The notes: generated by a model not told the origin, from the sequence alone. A stretch of DNA of 64,000 nucleotides from Duganella aceris (GCF_011090165.1 NZ_JAADJT010000010.1:186001-250000); one strand, 5' to 3'. Shown: positions 25,213 through 33,881, counted from the first letter of the stretch. Numbers and translations are program-made.

Positions 25213-27114
25213 TTATTTATATTGCTGCTGTTTTTGATCGTAATAGGACTTCAGCGTATAGAAGGCCTGTTTCTTCTTGCCGGTCTCGCTGATCAGCCCC
25301 TTGCGGTTCCAGTAATCCTGGTAGACCGGATGCGGACGGCGCGGCGAACGGAAGTCGGCCAACACCCACGGCGTCAGGCCGCGCAGGCCGGGAATCGCCT
25401 CCAGCATCTTGAAGGTATTCTTGTACAGCTGATCCTGATACTCCTCGCTCCAGCGGGTATCGCTGTCGGCGTGGAAGCCGCCCAGCGCATCGGCGCCGAA
25501 CTCGGTGACGATGACCGGCTTATTGTAATCGACCTTGAACGAGTAATTGTTCATCTCGCGGTTGTTGGTCCAGTACCAGCCGGCGTATTGGTTGAAACTG
25601 GCCAGGTCGATCTTGTCGGCCAAAGGATCCTCGACCGTGATCACGCTGCCGCTGCGATGCACTTCCAGCGCGGCGCCGACCAGGCGGGTCTTGTCCAGCG
25701 TGCGCACGGTGTCGGCCAGCTTGCCCATGAAGACGTTGCGCGGGCCGCTGACCGGCGTTTCGTTCCCGATCGACCAGATGATGACGCTGGCGCGGTTCTT
25801 GTCGCGCACCACCAGGTCCGTCAGCTGCTGGCTGGCGTTGGCGTAGACTTCCGGCTTCTCCCACGAGATGGTCCAGTACACCGGCACCTCGGCCCAGACC
25901 AGGATGCCCATTTCATCGGCCAGCTTGATCATCTCCTCGCTGTGCGGATAGTGCGCCAGACGGACGTAGTTGCAGTTCATCTCCTTGGCCCATTGCAGCA
26001 TCATGCGCATGTCGCCCTCGCCGCGCAGGCGGCCCGGGATCAGCGGGTTCTCGTCATGCAGCGAGATCCCGCGCAGGAAGATCGACTTCCCGTTCAACAG
26101 GATGTCGTGGCCGCGCGTTTCGATGGTGCGCAGGCCGATGCGGTCATTCAGCTTGTCGGTCGCACCGGCGATGGCGACGTTGTACAGCTTCGGATCTTCC
26201 GGCGACCAGTAGCGGACCTTATTCTTCGGCAGCGCGATGCTGATCGCGGCGCGGCCTTCGGCGTTGGTGCGCACCACGGTCTTGACGCCCAGTTCCGCGA
26301 TCGAGATCGTCACGTCCTGCGCGCGCTGGGCGCCGGTCATCTGCACATAGCCCTCGATGCGGCCCATGTCGCCCTTGGCCAGTTGCACCTGATAGTCGGC
26401 GATGTAGGTGTCCGGCGTTTCGGCCAGCAGCACGTCGCGGGTGATGCCGCCGTAGTTCCACCAGTCGGTGTTCACCGTCGGGATGTCGTCCTGGTGGCGC
26501 GTGTTGTCGGCCTTGACCACGACGCTGTTCTGTCCATTCAGCAGACGGCCGGTGACCTCGAACTGGAACGGCGTGAAGCCGCCCTTGTGGCTGCCGAGCT
26601 TCTTGCCGTTCAGGTAGACGTGCGCTTCGTAATTGACCGCGCCGAAGTACAGGAAGTAGCGCTTGCCCTCCTTGGGCGCGGAGTTGAACTGCTGGCGCAT
26701 CCACAGCGTGCCTTCATAGTTTTCCAGCTTGGCGTTCTGCGAATTCCAGTCGCCCGGAATGGCCAGCGTCGGCGAACCGTCGAAGCTGTACTCGATCAGT
26801 TCATCCTTGTCCTTCTGCTTTCGGTCGTCGAAGAAGCCGCCGGTGCCGTTGCCGGTCTGGTCGAAGGCCTGGCGGCGGTAGTTGTAGAAGCCTGTCTCGT
26901 ACGGATCGGTGATGTAGTTCCAGCGGCCGTCCAGCAGCAGGTGCTGGCGGCCGTAGATGTTCTGCAGCGTCGGCGGTTGCTTGGCCAGTTCGGCGCGCGT
27001 GCCGCCGCCCTTCACGGTGTTGGCCTGGCCGGGCGCCTGGTCGTCCTGCGCCCACGCCGCAACGGCCGCCGACAGGCAGCCTGATAACAACAGCATCTTC
27101 CATACATTACGCAT
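25213..27114 (-). CDS. GH2 beta-glucuronidase-like enzyme, exported
   Basis: A 633-residue GH2 enzyme with a signal peptide (LLLSGCLSAAVAAWAQ; the Cys could also be lipidated). Domain order is jelly-roll, Ig-like, TIM barrel. The acid/base is Glu452 (WSIGNETPV) and the nucleophile Glu538 (VTEFGADALGG). NRK at 603-605 matches the NxK motif that recognises the glucuronate carboxylate in beta-glucuronidases, which argues against beta-galactosidase. The start follows AGGAGACACA. It lies third in the leftward operon between the tautomerase and GH3 genes, where freeing glucuronate would feed udh and gudD. Confidence 0.88.
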   Translation of the reverse strand: MRNVWKMLLLSGCLSAAVAAWAQDDQAPGQANTVKGGGTRAELAKQPPTLQNIYGRQHLLLDGRWNYITDPYETGFYNYRRQAFDQTGNGTGGFFDDRKQKDKDELIEYSFDGSPTLAIPGDWNSQNAKLENYEGTLWMRQQFNSAPKEGKRYFLYFGAVNYEAHVYLNGKKLGSHKGGFTPFQFEVTGRLLNGQNSVVVKADNTRHQDDIPTVNTDWWNYGGITRDVLLAETPDTYIADYQVQLAKGDMGRIEGYVQMTGAQRAQDVTISIAELGVKTVVRTNAEGRAAISIALPKNKVRYWSPEDPKLYNVAIAGATDKLNDRIGLRTIETRGHDILLNGKSIFLRGISLHDENPLIPGRLRGEGDMRMMLQWAKEMNCNYVRLAHYPHSEEMIKLADEMGILVWAEVPVYWTISWEKPEVYANASQQLTDLVVRDKNRASVIIWSIGNETPVSGPRNVFMGKLADTVRTLDKTRLVGAALEVHRSGSVITVEDPLADKIDLASFNQYAGWYWTNNREMNNYSFKVDYNKPVIVTEFGADALGGFHADSDTRWSEEYQDQLYKNTFKMLEAIPGLRGLTPWVLADFRSPRRPHPVYQDYWNRKGLISETGKKKQAFYTLKSYYDQKQQQYK

Positions 27115-27138
27115 TGTGTCTCCTACGGTTCTTCTTGT

Positions 27139-27519
27139 TTAACTGCTGAATTTACCTTCGTAACCGGGCGGCGTCGCATCGATGTGCAGCGTCAGGCGCA
27201 GCGGCAGCCGTTCCAGCACTGGCGCCAGATACGCCTTCGCCGCAGCCAGCAACTCGTCGCCGACCGCCTTGATCAATTCATCGCTGCGGCCAGGCGTGAC
27301 GCGCATGTTCATGTAGACGAATGGCCTTCCCTGTTCGCCGTCGGCCACCGCGTACTGCGCGGCCGGATAGGCCAGCACGCGGGTGCCGTACAACGGGAAC
27401 ACCAGCGTGCCGTTGCCGTCCTTCATAGTCACCAGCGTGTGCGACAGTACCTTGCAAAACTCGCCGATGTCGGCGTGGGCGTCCAGGTTGGCGGTGTATT
27501 CGATCTTCAAGTGCGGCAT
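27139..27519 (-). CDS. 5-carboxymethyl-2-hydroxymuconate isomerase-like tautomerase
   Basis: A 126-residue CHMI-family protein of the tautomerase superfamily, with Pro2 as the likely N-terminal catalytic base (MPHLKIEYTANL). Other family stretches are VYMNMRVTPGRSDELIKAVGDELL and RLTLHIDATPPGY. Known CHMI enzymes act in homoprotocatechuate degradation, but no other gene of that pathway is here. Its place between two carbohydrate-active genes suggests instead a role on a keto or lactone intermediate of uronate breakdown; this is inference. AAGGA precedes the start, and the gap to the upstream gene is 10 bases. Confidence 0.82.
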   Translation of the reverse strand: MPHLKIEYTANLDAHADIGEFCKVLSHTLVTMKDGNGTLVFPLYGTRVLAYPAAQYAVADGEQGRPFVYMNMRVTPGRSDELIKAVGDELLAAAKAYLAPVLERLPLRLTLHIDATPPGYEGKFSS

Positions 27520-27529
27520 ACCAAAATCC

Positions 27530-29422
27530 TTAGTGATACTTGACGGTCCATTTGATCGTCAGTGGGTCTTTCATCGTCAGCTTGCCGGTGCTGCAGGTGA
27601 CCAGCGACTTCATGGCGCCGTAGGTAGCCATGAAATCCTTGGAACCGTTGGTCGGCGTGACCTGGCACTGCTGCAGGCCGCTGACGCCGTATTCGTTCAC
27701 ATCGCCCTTGGCGAAGGTGACCGTGTTGCCGCTTATAGTAGCCTGTTCCGAGAAGGATGCGAATTCCAGCGTGATCTTTTCCACTTCCTGCGCGCCCACC
27801 GGCTTGTAGACATCGGTGCGGGTCAGCTGGCCGTGTTCAAGCGTGTAGGTGGTTTCCAGCTTGATGCGCGCGTCCTTGACCGGTCCGCGCTTGCCCAGGC
27901 GGTCCAGTTCATCCTGGCGATAGGTGACGGTATAGCGCTGGCCGTCCTTGACGGTCTTGATGTCCTTGATCCAGGCCGCGCCGATGAGCTGCGCGCCATC
28001 GGCCATGGTGAACTTCGGCAGCAGTTGCGGATGCGCGCCGCCGTCGTCGGCGATGCCGGCGATGATGCCCGGCGCGAAAGGCAGCGGGTAGTAAGGACTG
28101 TTGTTATGCTGGCTGCCGCCGCCGTTGATCATGTTCAGGCTGACCACGTGCTTGCCGTCGCGGAAAATCGACAGCGCGCGGTCGTACTCGCCCTGCGCGA
28201 AGGTGGTGCTGCTGAATTGCGGACGATTCTTGTCCAGCCACGCCTGCAGGTCCGCCTTCGGCTGCGCATCCTTCATGCCGGCCTGGTTCCACATGTCGTT
28301 GGTGGAGATCAGCTGGTGCAGCAGCGAGAAGTTCTCACCCAGGATGCGGTGCTTGCCGCGATAGGTGTCGGTGCGGCGTCCCTTGCTCCACATGTCGACC
28401 GAGTGCATCGCCGGGTCGTACCAGAAGTCCATGTAGCGGGCCGCGACGCGCGAGGAGAAGGCATAGGCATACTGCTTCTCTTCCGGTGTCAGCACGTTCA
28501 GGTAGGCGGAGACCGACAGGATCTCGACCAGCGCGGTTTCGCCGTAAGGTCCGAGGCTGCGGCCGAAGCTGAAGCCGTCGCCGGCGGTGTTGGCGACGTT
28601 CAGCGCGATGTCGGCAGCCTTGCGCAGCAGGGTTTTCAGCTCCGGCGTCGGTTGCAGGCCGGTTTCCAGGAAGCGCTCGCAGATCTCGGCGATCAGCAGG
28701 ATGCTGTAACGGTCGAAGCGACCCTCGCCGTCGGTCTCGTCGGAGAAGCCGAACTTGCCGGAGTATTTGTTGTAATGCGTGAGCATTTTATCGAGCAGGA
28801 TCTTGCCTGCGCTGTCGTCTTCCCAACCCATCATCATACGCAGACGCGCGATGCTGAAGGCGACGCCGTAGTAATTAGTCGGCAAGTTGATCAGATCATA
28901 GGCCGGCACCGTGACGAAGCTGCGCCAGTCCAGCTGCTTGCGCAGCTTCTCCAGCGTGGCCGGGCTGACCGCGCGCTCCAGCAGGCCGGCTTCCTTCAGC
29001 TTGACCAGGGTGCCGATGTAGTAATAGATGCCCCAGGTGTGGTTGTCCATGGCGACCGTCATGTCGGCGATGTCGCGGTAGTCCTTGAGCTTCTGCGCCA
29101 AAGCCGGATCGTTCTTGTCGGTGTTGAGCAGCACGTGGCCCAGGCCCGCCGCCACTTTACCGGGCAGGAATTTGTCGTTGCTTTTGAACGGCGCCTGGCC
29201 GTCCATGACGATGGCCTCCTTTTCCGCGACCAGCTTCTTGAAGAAGTAGTCCAGCTGCTTGTACGCGTTGTCCTGCACGATGCGGTTCATCGGCGTGGTG
29301 GCCAGCGGCGGCACATAGCTGGCCGGCGATGGCAGTTCGGCGGTTTGAGCGAAGACGGCGGAAGCGGAAGCGACGGCCAGCAGCACGGCCAGCGCGACGG
29401 GAGTAAGACGGGAGGAAATCAT
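27530..29422 (-). CDS. Unassigned secreted enzyme, first gene of the uronate operon
   Basis: A 630-residue exported protein with a signal peptide (LTPVALAVLLAVASASAVFA). The N-terminal half is helical with aromatic-rich motifs (MTVAMDNHTWGIYYYIGTL, WEDDSAGKILLDKML, SGKFGFSDETDGEGRFDRY), as in an (alpha/alpha)-barrel. The C-terminal half is beta-rich with VSLNMINGGGSQHNNSPYY and KLETTYTLEHGQL, as in the beta-sandwich of alginate, heparin or chondroitin-type lyases and some glucuronidases. I cannot place it in one CAZyme family. It leads the operon and lies behind a LacI-type operator, so a polysaccharide lyase or uronidase acting first on the polymer is the best guess. The start follows GGAGGAAATC on the opposite strand only weakly, so its ribosome site is uncertain. 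Confidence 0.75.
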   Translation of the reverse strand: MISSRLTPVALAVLLAVASASAVFAQTAELPSPASYVPPLATTPMNRIVQDNAYKQLDYFFKKLVAEKEAIVMDGQAPFKSNDKFLPGKVAAGLGHVLLNTDKNDPALAQKLKDYRDIADMTVAMDNHTWGIYYYIGTLVKLKEAGLLERAVSPATLEKLRKQLDWRSFVTVPAYDLINLPTNYYGVAFSIARLRMMMGWEDDSAGKILLDKMLTHYNKYSGKFGFSDETDGEGRFDRYSILLIAEICERFLETGLQPTPELKTLLRKAADIALNVANTAGDGFSFGRSLGPYGETALVEILSVSAYLNVLTPEEKQYAYAFSSRVAARYMDFWYDPAMHSVDMWSKGRRTDTYRGKHRILGENFSLLHQLISTNDMWNQAGMKDAQPKADLQAWLDKNRPQFSSTTFAQGEYDRALSIFRDGKHVVSLNMINGGGSQHNNSPYYPLPFAPGIIAGIADDGGAHPQLLPKFTMADGAQLIGAAWIKDIKTVKDGQRYTVTYRQDELDRLGKRGPVKDARIKLETTYTLEHGQLTRTDVYKPVGAQEVEKITLEFASFSEQATISGNTVTFAKGDVNEYGVSGLQQCQVTPTNGSKDFMATYGAMKSLVTCSTGKLTMKDPLTIKWTVKYH

Positions 29423-29452
29423 GGGTCGTGGGTCTCTATATTGAATTATTTT

Positions 29453-29497
29453 GGAAAACGTTTAACCGATGGTATGTGATTTTTTATGGCGAGTAAA
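29453..29497 (-). promoter_or_regulatory. Promoter and LacI-type operator of the leftward uronate operon
   Basis: On the minus strand, TTTACT (29492-29497) and TACCAT (29469-29474) are 17 bp apart, a plausible -35/-10 pair. Just downstream, at 29453-29467, is GGTTAAACGTTTTCC, centred on AAACGTTT. The same core, TTAAACGTTTAA, lies at the start point of the rightward udh promoter. Both would be bound by the LacI regulator encoded between them. Confidence 0.55.
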
Positions 29498-29535
29498 GCC
29501 CGCCGCGAAAAAAATGGGTTCGCCCCCAAGACGTT

Positions 29536-29564
29536 GGGGTCAGACCCCGCAGGGGTCTGACCCC
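29536..29564. repeat. GGGGTCAGACCCC palindrome
   Basis: Inverted repeat with 13-bp arms GGGGTCAGACCCC / GGGGTCTGACCCC and loop GCA. It lies between the lacI-type gene's stop (29638) and the operon promoter, and may terminate lacI transcription. No T-run follows. It differs in sequence from the longer palindromes at 13750, 36281 and 48412 but resembles them in placement. Confidence 0.6.
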
Positions 29565-29637
29565 GGTTGGCCGTGCGGGGCAAAGCGAGCGACTCGACTG
29601 CCCCCCCGAAGCAAGCGCCGGCATCCTCCTGGCCGCA

Positions 29638-30636
29638 CTACCCCTGGTTGCGGTTGGCGGTGGAGCTGCGCAGCACCAGCTGCGGTTCGACCATGCTGAA
29701 CGCCGCCGCCGGCTTGCCTTCGATCTGCGCGATCAGCTGTTCGACGGCGGCGGCGCCCAGGCGCTCGCTTTGCAGGTCGACGGTGGTCAACGGCGGCGAG
29801 GCATAGTTGGTGAAGGCGATGTTGTCGAAGCCCGCCACCGAGATATCGGCCGGCACGCGGAAGCCCAGTATCTGCGCCGCCTTCATGAAGCCGAGCGCCA
29901 TCAAGTCGTTGTAGCAGATCAGCGCATCGGGATGGTCCACGCCCAGCATCACCGACGAACACACCCGCTCCCCTTCCTGCGCCGACGGCGCGCCGCCGTC
30001 GTACACGCTCAGCGGAATATCGTGCGCCGCCAGGCACTCGCGGATCCCGGCCAGCCGCTCCTCGTCGCGGCGCGACTTGGAAAAACCGAGATAGGCGATC
30101 TTGCGGTGGCCCAGCGTCACCAGGTGTCGCGTCAGCATATAGGCCCCGCGATGGTCGTCGCCCGCCACGCAAGGAATGTCCTGCTGCGCCAGCCGGCCGA
30201 AGAACACCAGCGGCTTGCCGAGCTCCGTCATCCAGCCCATCTCCGACTCCGGAATCCGCGAATTGACGATCAAACCGTCGACGCGCCGGCTCAACGCCTC
30301 CAGCAGCGGACGTTCGCGGTCCGGGTTTTCCTCGGTGTCGACCAGCAGCAGCGTGTAGCCGTGCGCCTGCGCCGCGCGGTTGGCGCCCTTGACCACGCTG
30401 GCGAAATGCGGGTTGCTGACGTCCAGCACCGAGACCCCGATGCTCTGCGTGCGGCCGGTGATCATCGACTGCGCCAGCGGATTGGTGCGGTAGCCCAGTT
30501 CCGCGATCACCCTGCCGATGGCCGCCTCCACCGCCGGCGAAAAGCGTTGCGCGCCGTTGACGAATTTGGATACCGTCGCGGTGGACACGCCTGCGGCGGC
30601 GGCCACGTCGCGGATGGTGGGGATGGGTTTTTTCAT
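29638..30636 (-). CDS. LacI-family transcriptional regulator
   Basis: A 332-residue LacI/GalR regulator. The HTH is at residues 6-30 (TIRDVAAAAGVSTATVSKFVNG) with the hinge helix around NPLAQSMITGRTQSIGV; the periplasmic-binding-like sensor domain follows (about 65-330), with DGLIVNSRIPE and ISVAGFDNIAFTNYASPPLT. It sits between the two divergent halves of the uronate locus. A TTAAACGTTTAA site lies 41 bp before its start and a related site before the 29422 operon. The natural inducer is therefore probably a uronate or uronide. Its coding start overlaps the rightward udh promoter region. Confidence 0.9.
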   Translation of the reverse strand: MKKPIPTIRDVAAAAGVSTATVSKFVNGAQRFSPAVEAAIGRVIAELGYRTNPLAQSMITGRTQSIGVSVLDVSNPHFASVVKGANRAAQAHGYTLLLVDTEENPDRERPLLEALSRRVDGLIVNSRIPESEMGWMTELGKPLVFFGRLAQQDIPCVAGDDHRGAYMLTRHLVTLGHRKIAYLGFSKSRRDEERLAGIRECLAAHDIPLSVYDGGAPSAQEGERVCSSVMLGVDHPDALICYNDLMALGFMKAAQILGFRVPADISVAGFDNIAFTNYASPPLTTVDLQSERLGAAAVEQLIAQIEGKPAAAFSMVEPQLVLRSSTANRNQG

Positions 30637-30643
30637 GAAGCGA

Positions 30644-30688
30644 TTGACCTTGGAAATATTTTCGCTATACTTGCGATTAAACGTTTAA
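30644..30688 (+). promoter_or_regulatory. udh promoter with LacI-type operator
   Basis: TTGACC (30644-30649) and TATACT (30666-30671) with a 16-bp spacer form a good sigma-70 promoter pointing at udh. The perfect palindrome TTAAACGTTTAA (30677-30688) covers the expected start point, the classic place for LacI-type repression. The same site may also repress the leftward lacI gene. Confidence 0.65.
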
Positions 30689-30722
30689 CCACAATACCTT
30701 CTCAACCCTATAAAAGCAACCC

Positions 30723-31544
30723 ATGACCACTATCACCAGCGCCAAACCCTTCAAACGCATCCTGTTGACCGGAGCCGGCGGCGGCCTTGGCACCATCCTG
30801 CGCGAGCGCGCCAAGGCATGGGCCGACGTGGTGCGACTGAACGACGTCAAGGATCTGGGTCCGGCGGGCGAAGGCGAGGAAATCGTTATCGGCGACCTGG
30901 GCGACCGCGACAAGGTCATGCAGATGATGGAAGGCGTGGACGCGGTGCTGCACTTCGGCGGCATCTCGGTCGAGGACCAGTTCGAGACCATCATGAACGC
31001 CAACATCCTCGGCCTGCACCACCTGTACGAGGCGATCCAGAAGCACGGCGTCAAGCGCGTGATTTACGCCAGCTCCAGCCACGTGGTCGGCTTTTACGAG
31101 ACCACCGAACTGGTGGACGCGAAAATGCCGCTGCGCCCGGACGGCTTCTACGGCGTCTCGAAAGCCTTCGGCGAAGCGCTGTCGCGCTACTACTACGACC
31201 GCTTCGGCACCGAGACCGTGTGCCTGCGCATCGGCTCCTCGTTCCCGGAGCCGAAGAACCCGCGCATGATGGTCACCTACCTGGCCTACGACGACCTGGT
31301 GGAATTGATCCGCTGCTCGCTGTTCACGCCGCGCGTCGGCCACACCATCACCTTCGGCACCTCGGACAACGCCACCAAGTGGTGGGACAACAAGCACGCC
31401 TCGCACCTGGGCTATGTGCCGAAGCACAGCTCCAGCGACTTCGCCGCCAACTTCCCGAACAGCGCCGACTACCCGGCCAAGGACGACGCGCCGACCATCT
31501 ACCAGGGAGGCCCGTTCGTCACCGCAGGACCGATGTACAAATAA
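30723..31544 (+). CDS. udh: Uronate dehydrogenase
   Basis: A 273-residue extended short-chain dehydrogenase that oxidises D-glucuronate or D-galacturonate with NAD to the aldaro-lactone. The nucleotide-binding motif is LLTGAGGGLGTIL and the catalytic pair is Tyr143-Lys147 (FYGVSK), with the Ser of YASSSHVVGFY upstream. SSFPEPKNPRMM and FGTSDNATKWWDN are typical of bacterial uronate dehydrogenases. It is first of the rightward set; 19 bases separate it from the GH105 gene. With gudD it gives the oxidative uronate route. Confidence 0.92.
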   Translation: MTTITSAKPFKRILLTGAGGGLGTILRERAKAWADVVRLNDVKDLGPAGEGEEIVIGDLGDRDKVMQMMEGVDAVLHFGGISVEDQFETIMNANILGLHHLYEAIQKHGVKRVIYASSSHVVGFYETTELVDAKMPLRPDGFYGVSKAFGEALSRYYYDRFGTETVCLRIGSSFPEPKNPRMMVTYLAYDDLVELIRCSLFTPRVGHTITFGTSDNATKWWDNKHASHLGYVPKHSSSDFAANFPNSADYPAKDDAPTIYQGGPFVTAGPMYK

Positions 31545-31563
31545 ACTATAAAGAGACGCCCAC

Positions 31564-33756
31564 ATGAATCAATCGCATCTACGTATCGCCGTCCTTGCCG
31601 CCGTCGCGGCCATGTTCCAGGCCATGCCCACGCAGGCGGCCGAAGCACCCGCCGCTGAAGCCGCCGCGCCGTCCGCCGCCGTCAATCCGAAAGCGGTCCT
31701 CGATGCCATGCAGCGCGTGGCCGACTGGCAGTTGGCCAATCCGAGCAAGCACCGCCCGGACGACTGGACCCAGGCGGTGGGCTACAACGGCATCATGGCG
31801 CTGGCGAACATCTCCGGCGACCGCAAGTACCGCGATGCGATGATCACGATGGGCGAGAAGAACGATTGGAAGCTGGGCCCCAACCACTACCACGCCGACG
31901 ACCACATCGTCGGCCAGACCTACGCCGAGCTGTATCTGCAACTGCGCGAGAACAAGATGATCGCGCCGCTGCGCGCCAGCTTCGACGACATCCTGGCCAA
32001 CCGCCGCAGCGGCACGCTGGAGTTCACGGTCAAGGGCAACCAGGACCGCTGGTCGTGGTGCGACGCGCTGTACATGGGTCCTCCGACCTGGCTGCGGCTG
32101 TGGGCCATCACCGGCGACCAGCGCTACATCGACTTCGCGGTCAGCGAATGGTGGGTCACCTCGGACTACCTGTACGACAAGGAAGAACACCTGTACTACC
32201 GTGATTCCAACGCCTTCAATAAGCGCGAAGCCAACGGCAAGAAGCTGTTCTGGGGACGCGGCAACGGCTGGGTGATGGGCGGCCTGGTGCGCATGCTGCA
32301 ATACCTGCCGGCGAACCATCCGGCGCGGCCGCGCTTCGAGCAGCACTACAAGGAGATGGCGGCCAAGGTGCTGACGCTGCAGCAGACGGACGGTCTGTGG
32401 CGCGCCAGCCTGCTGGATCCGGCCAGCTATCCGATGAAGGAATCGAGCGGCTCGGCGTTGTACGCCTACGCCTTCGCCTGGGGCGTGAACCAGGGCCTGC
32501 TGGACGCCAAGACCTACAAGCCGGCCGTCACCAAGGCGTGGACCGCGCTGGTCGGCAACGTGCAGGCGGACGGCAAGCTGACCCACGTGCAGCCGATCGG
32601 CCTTGCGCCCAAGGTCTTCGACGACAATCTGACCGAGGTGTATGGCGTCGGCGGCTTCCTGCTGGCCGGCAGCGAGGTGTATCGCATGGCGGTGCTGGAG
32701 AAGGCGAAGCCGCAGGTGGTCAGCGTCGGCAACGAGACCAACGGCGTGCGCGGCGACGAGCTGGCCGAGGTCAAACTCGGCGCCGGCATCAACAAGCCGG
32801 TGGTGATGGATGCGAACACCTCGGCCATCATCAACTCTCAGGTGATCGGCACGCAGCTGCTGTTTCCGGTCAACCTGGCCGCCGGCGAAACGCACCGCTA
32901 CCTGGTGCTGCCGGCCGAACGCCTGGCCGCAGTTCCACCGGCCGACGTCAAGACCCACGCACGCTTCGTGCCGGAGCGCCTGGACGATTTCGCGTGGGAG
33001 AGCGACCGCACCGCGCACCGCGTTTACGGCCCGGCCATCATCAAGGATCCAAAGGAACACCTGATCAGCAGCGGCGTCGACGTCTGGGTCAAGAAGGTGC
33101 GCACGCCGGTGGTCGACATCTGGTACAAGCGCGGCGAGTATCACCACGATATCGGCGAAGGCCTGGACTACTACGATGTAGGCCGCAGCCGCGGCTGCGG
33201 CGGCAGCACGATCTACGCCGACAACGCCTTGCACAACTCGTCCAACTTCCAGAGCTGGAAGGTGCTGGCCGACGGCCCGCTGCGCTCCGTGTTTGAACTC
33301 AGCTTCGGCAAATGGGACGCCGGCAGCGGCCGCACGGTCTCCGAAGTGAAGCGCTACTCGATCGACGCCGGCTCCAACATGACCCGCGTCGAATCGAAGT
33401 ACACCAGCAGCGGCAAGGGTCCGTTGAATGTGGGCGTGGGCATCGTGCAGCGCGACGGCGACGGCAAGTACGCCACCGACGCCGCCGGCGGCTGGTCCGC
33501 CTACTGGGAACCGACGCACGGCGACGACGGCAACATCGGCTGCGGCGTGATCCTGCCGGCCGGCGCCAGCGGCTTCACGGTCGCCGACAAGCAGCAACTG
33601 ACGCTCGGCACGGCGCAGCCGGGCAAGCCCTTCGTCTACTACTTCGGCGCCGGTTGGAGCAAGAGCGGCGACTTCGCCGACGGCGCGGCATGGGAAGCCT
33701 ACGTCCGCGACTACGCGCAAAAGTTGAAAGCACCACTGAAAGTCAGCAGCAAGTAA
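31564..33756 (+). CDS. GH105 unsaturated uronyl hydrolase fused to DUF4861 domain
   Basis: A 730-residue exported protein (signal MNQSHLRIAVLAAVAAMFQ then PTQAAEA). Residues about 40-375 are a GH105 (alpha/alpha)6 barrel with KLGPNHYHADDHIVGQTY, WSWCDALYMGPPTWLRLW and FWGRGNGWVMGGLVRML; known members hydrolyse the 4,5-unsaturated uronic acid left by polysaccharide lyases. Residues about 395-728 match the DUF4861 type (WESDRTAHRVYGPAI, DYYDVGRSRGCGG, WSAYWEPTHGDDGNIG). GH105 usually implies a lyase upstream, which fits the unassigned enzyme at 27530-29422. A terminator-like hairpin with a T-run follows the stop. Confidence 0.88.
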   Translation: MNQSHLRIAVLAAVAAMFQAMPTQAAEAPAAEAAAPSAAVNPKAVLDAMQRVADWQLANPSKHRPDDWTQAVGYNGIMALANISGDRKYRDAMITMGEKNDWKLGPNHYHADDHIVGQTYAELYLQLRENKMIAPLRASFDDILANRRSGTLEFTVKGNQDRWSWCDALYMGPPTWLRLWAITGDQRYIDFAVSEWWVTSDYLYDKEEHLYYRDSNAFNKREANGKKLFWGRGNGWVMGGLVRMLQYLPANHPARPRFEQHYKEMAAKVLTLQQTDGLWRASLLDPASYPMKESSGSALYAYAFAWGVNQGLLDAKTYKPAVTKAWTALVGNVQADGKLTHVQPIGLAPKVFDDNLTEVYGVGGFLLAGSEVYRMAVLEKAKPQVVSVGNETNGVRGDELAEVKLGAGINKPVVMDANTSAIINSQVIGTQLLFPVNLAAGETHRYLVLPAERLAAVPPADVKTHARFVPERLDDFAWESDRTAHRVYGPAIIKDPKEHLISSGVDVWVKKVRTPVVDIWYKRGEYHHDIGEGLDYYDVGRSRGCGGSTIYADNALHNSSNFQSWKVLADGPLRSVFELSFGKWDAGSGRTVSEVKRYSIDAGSNMTRVESKYTSSGKGPLNVGVGIVQRDGDGKYATDAAGGWSAYWEPTHGDDGNIGCGVILPAGASGFTVADKQQLTLGTAQPGKPFVYYFGAGWSKSGDFADGAAWEAYVRDYAQKLKAPLKVSSK

Positions 33757-33764
33757 GTCCGGAG

Positions 33765-33797
33765 CGCCGGTGGTCGCGACGACGCCGGCGATTTTTT
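33765..33797 (+). terminator. Intrinsic terminator after the GH105 gene
   Basis: Imperfect GC-rich hairpin beginning CGCCGG and closing CCGGCG, followed by A and six T residues (33792-33797). It starts 8 bases after the GH105 stop and separates it from the TonB receptor, which has its own operator-like site. Confidence 0.65.
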
Positions 33798-33807
33798 CAC
33801 CCTCGAA

Positions 33808-33821
33808 TGGAAGCGTTCCCA
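33808..33821. promoter_or_regulatory. LacI/CRE-like operator before TonB receptor
   Basis: TGGAAGCGTTCCCA is a near-perfect palindrome around CG and fits the general LacI-family pattern TGNAANCGNTNNCA. It lies about 60 bp upstream of the receptor start. The core differs from the AAACGTTT sites of the uronate operon, so a different LacI-type regulator may bind. Confidence 0.5.
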
Positions 33822-33881
33822 TCAACTAGTTTAACTGCATCACGCACTACCGAAAACACACAAATATAATCGGAGACAACC

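Noticed and set aside
31579-33825. 748-residue open frame opposite the GH105 gene
   Set aside because: Antisense shadow of a clear enzyme; no start signal and no recognisable motif.
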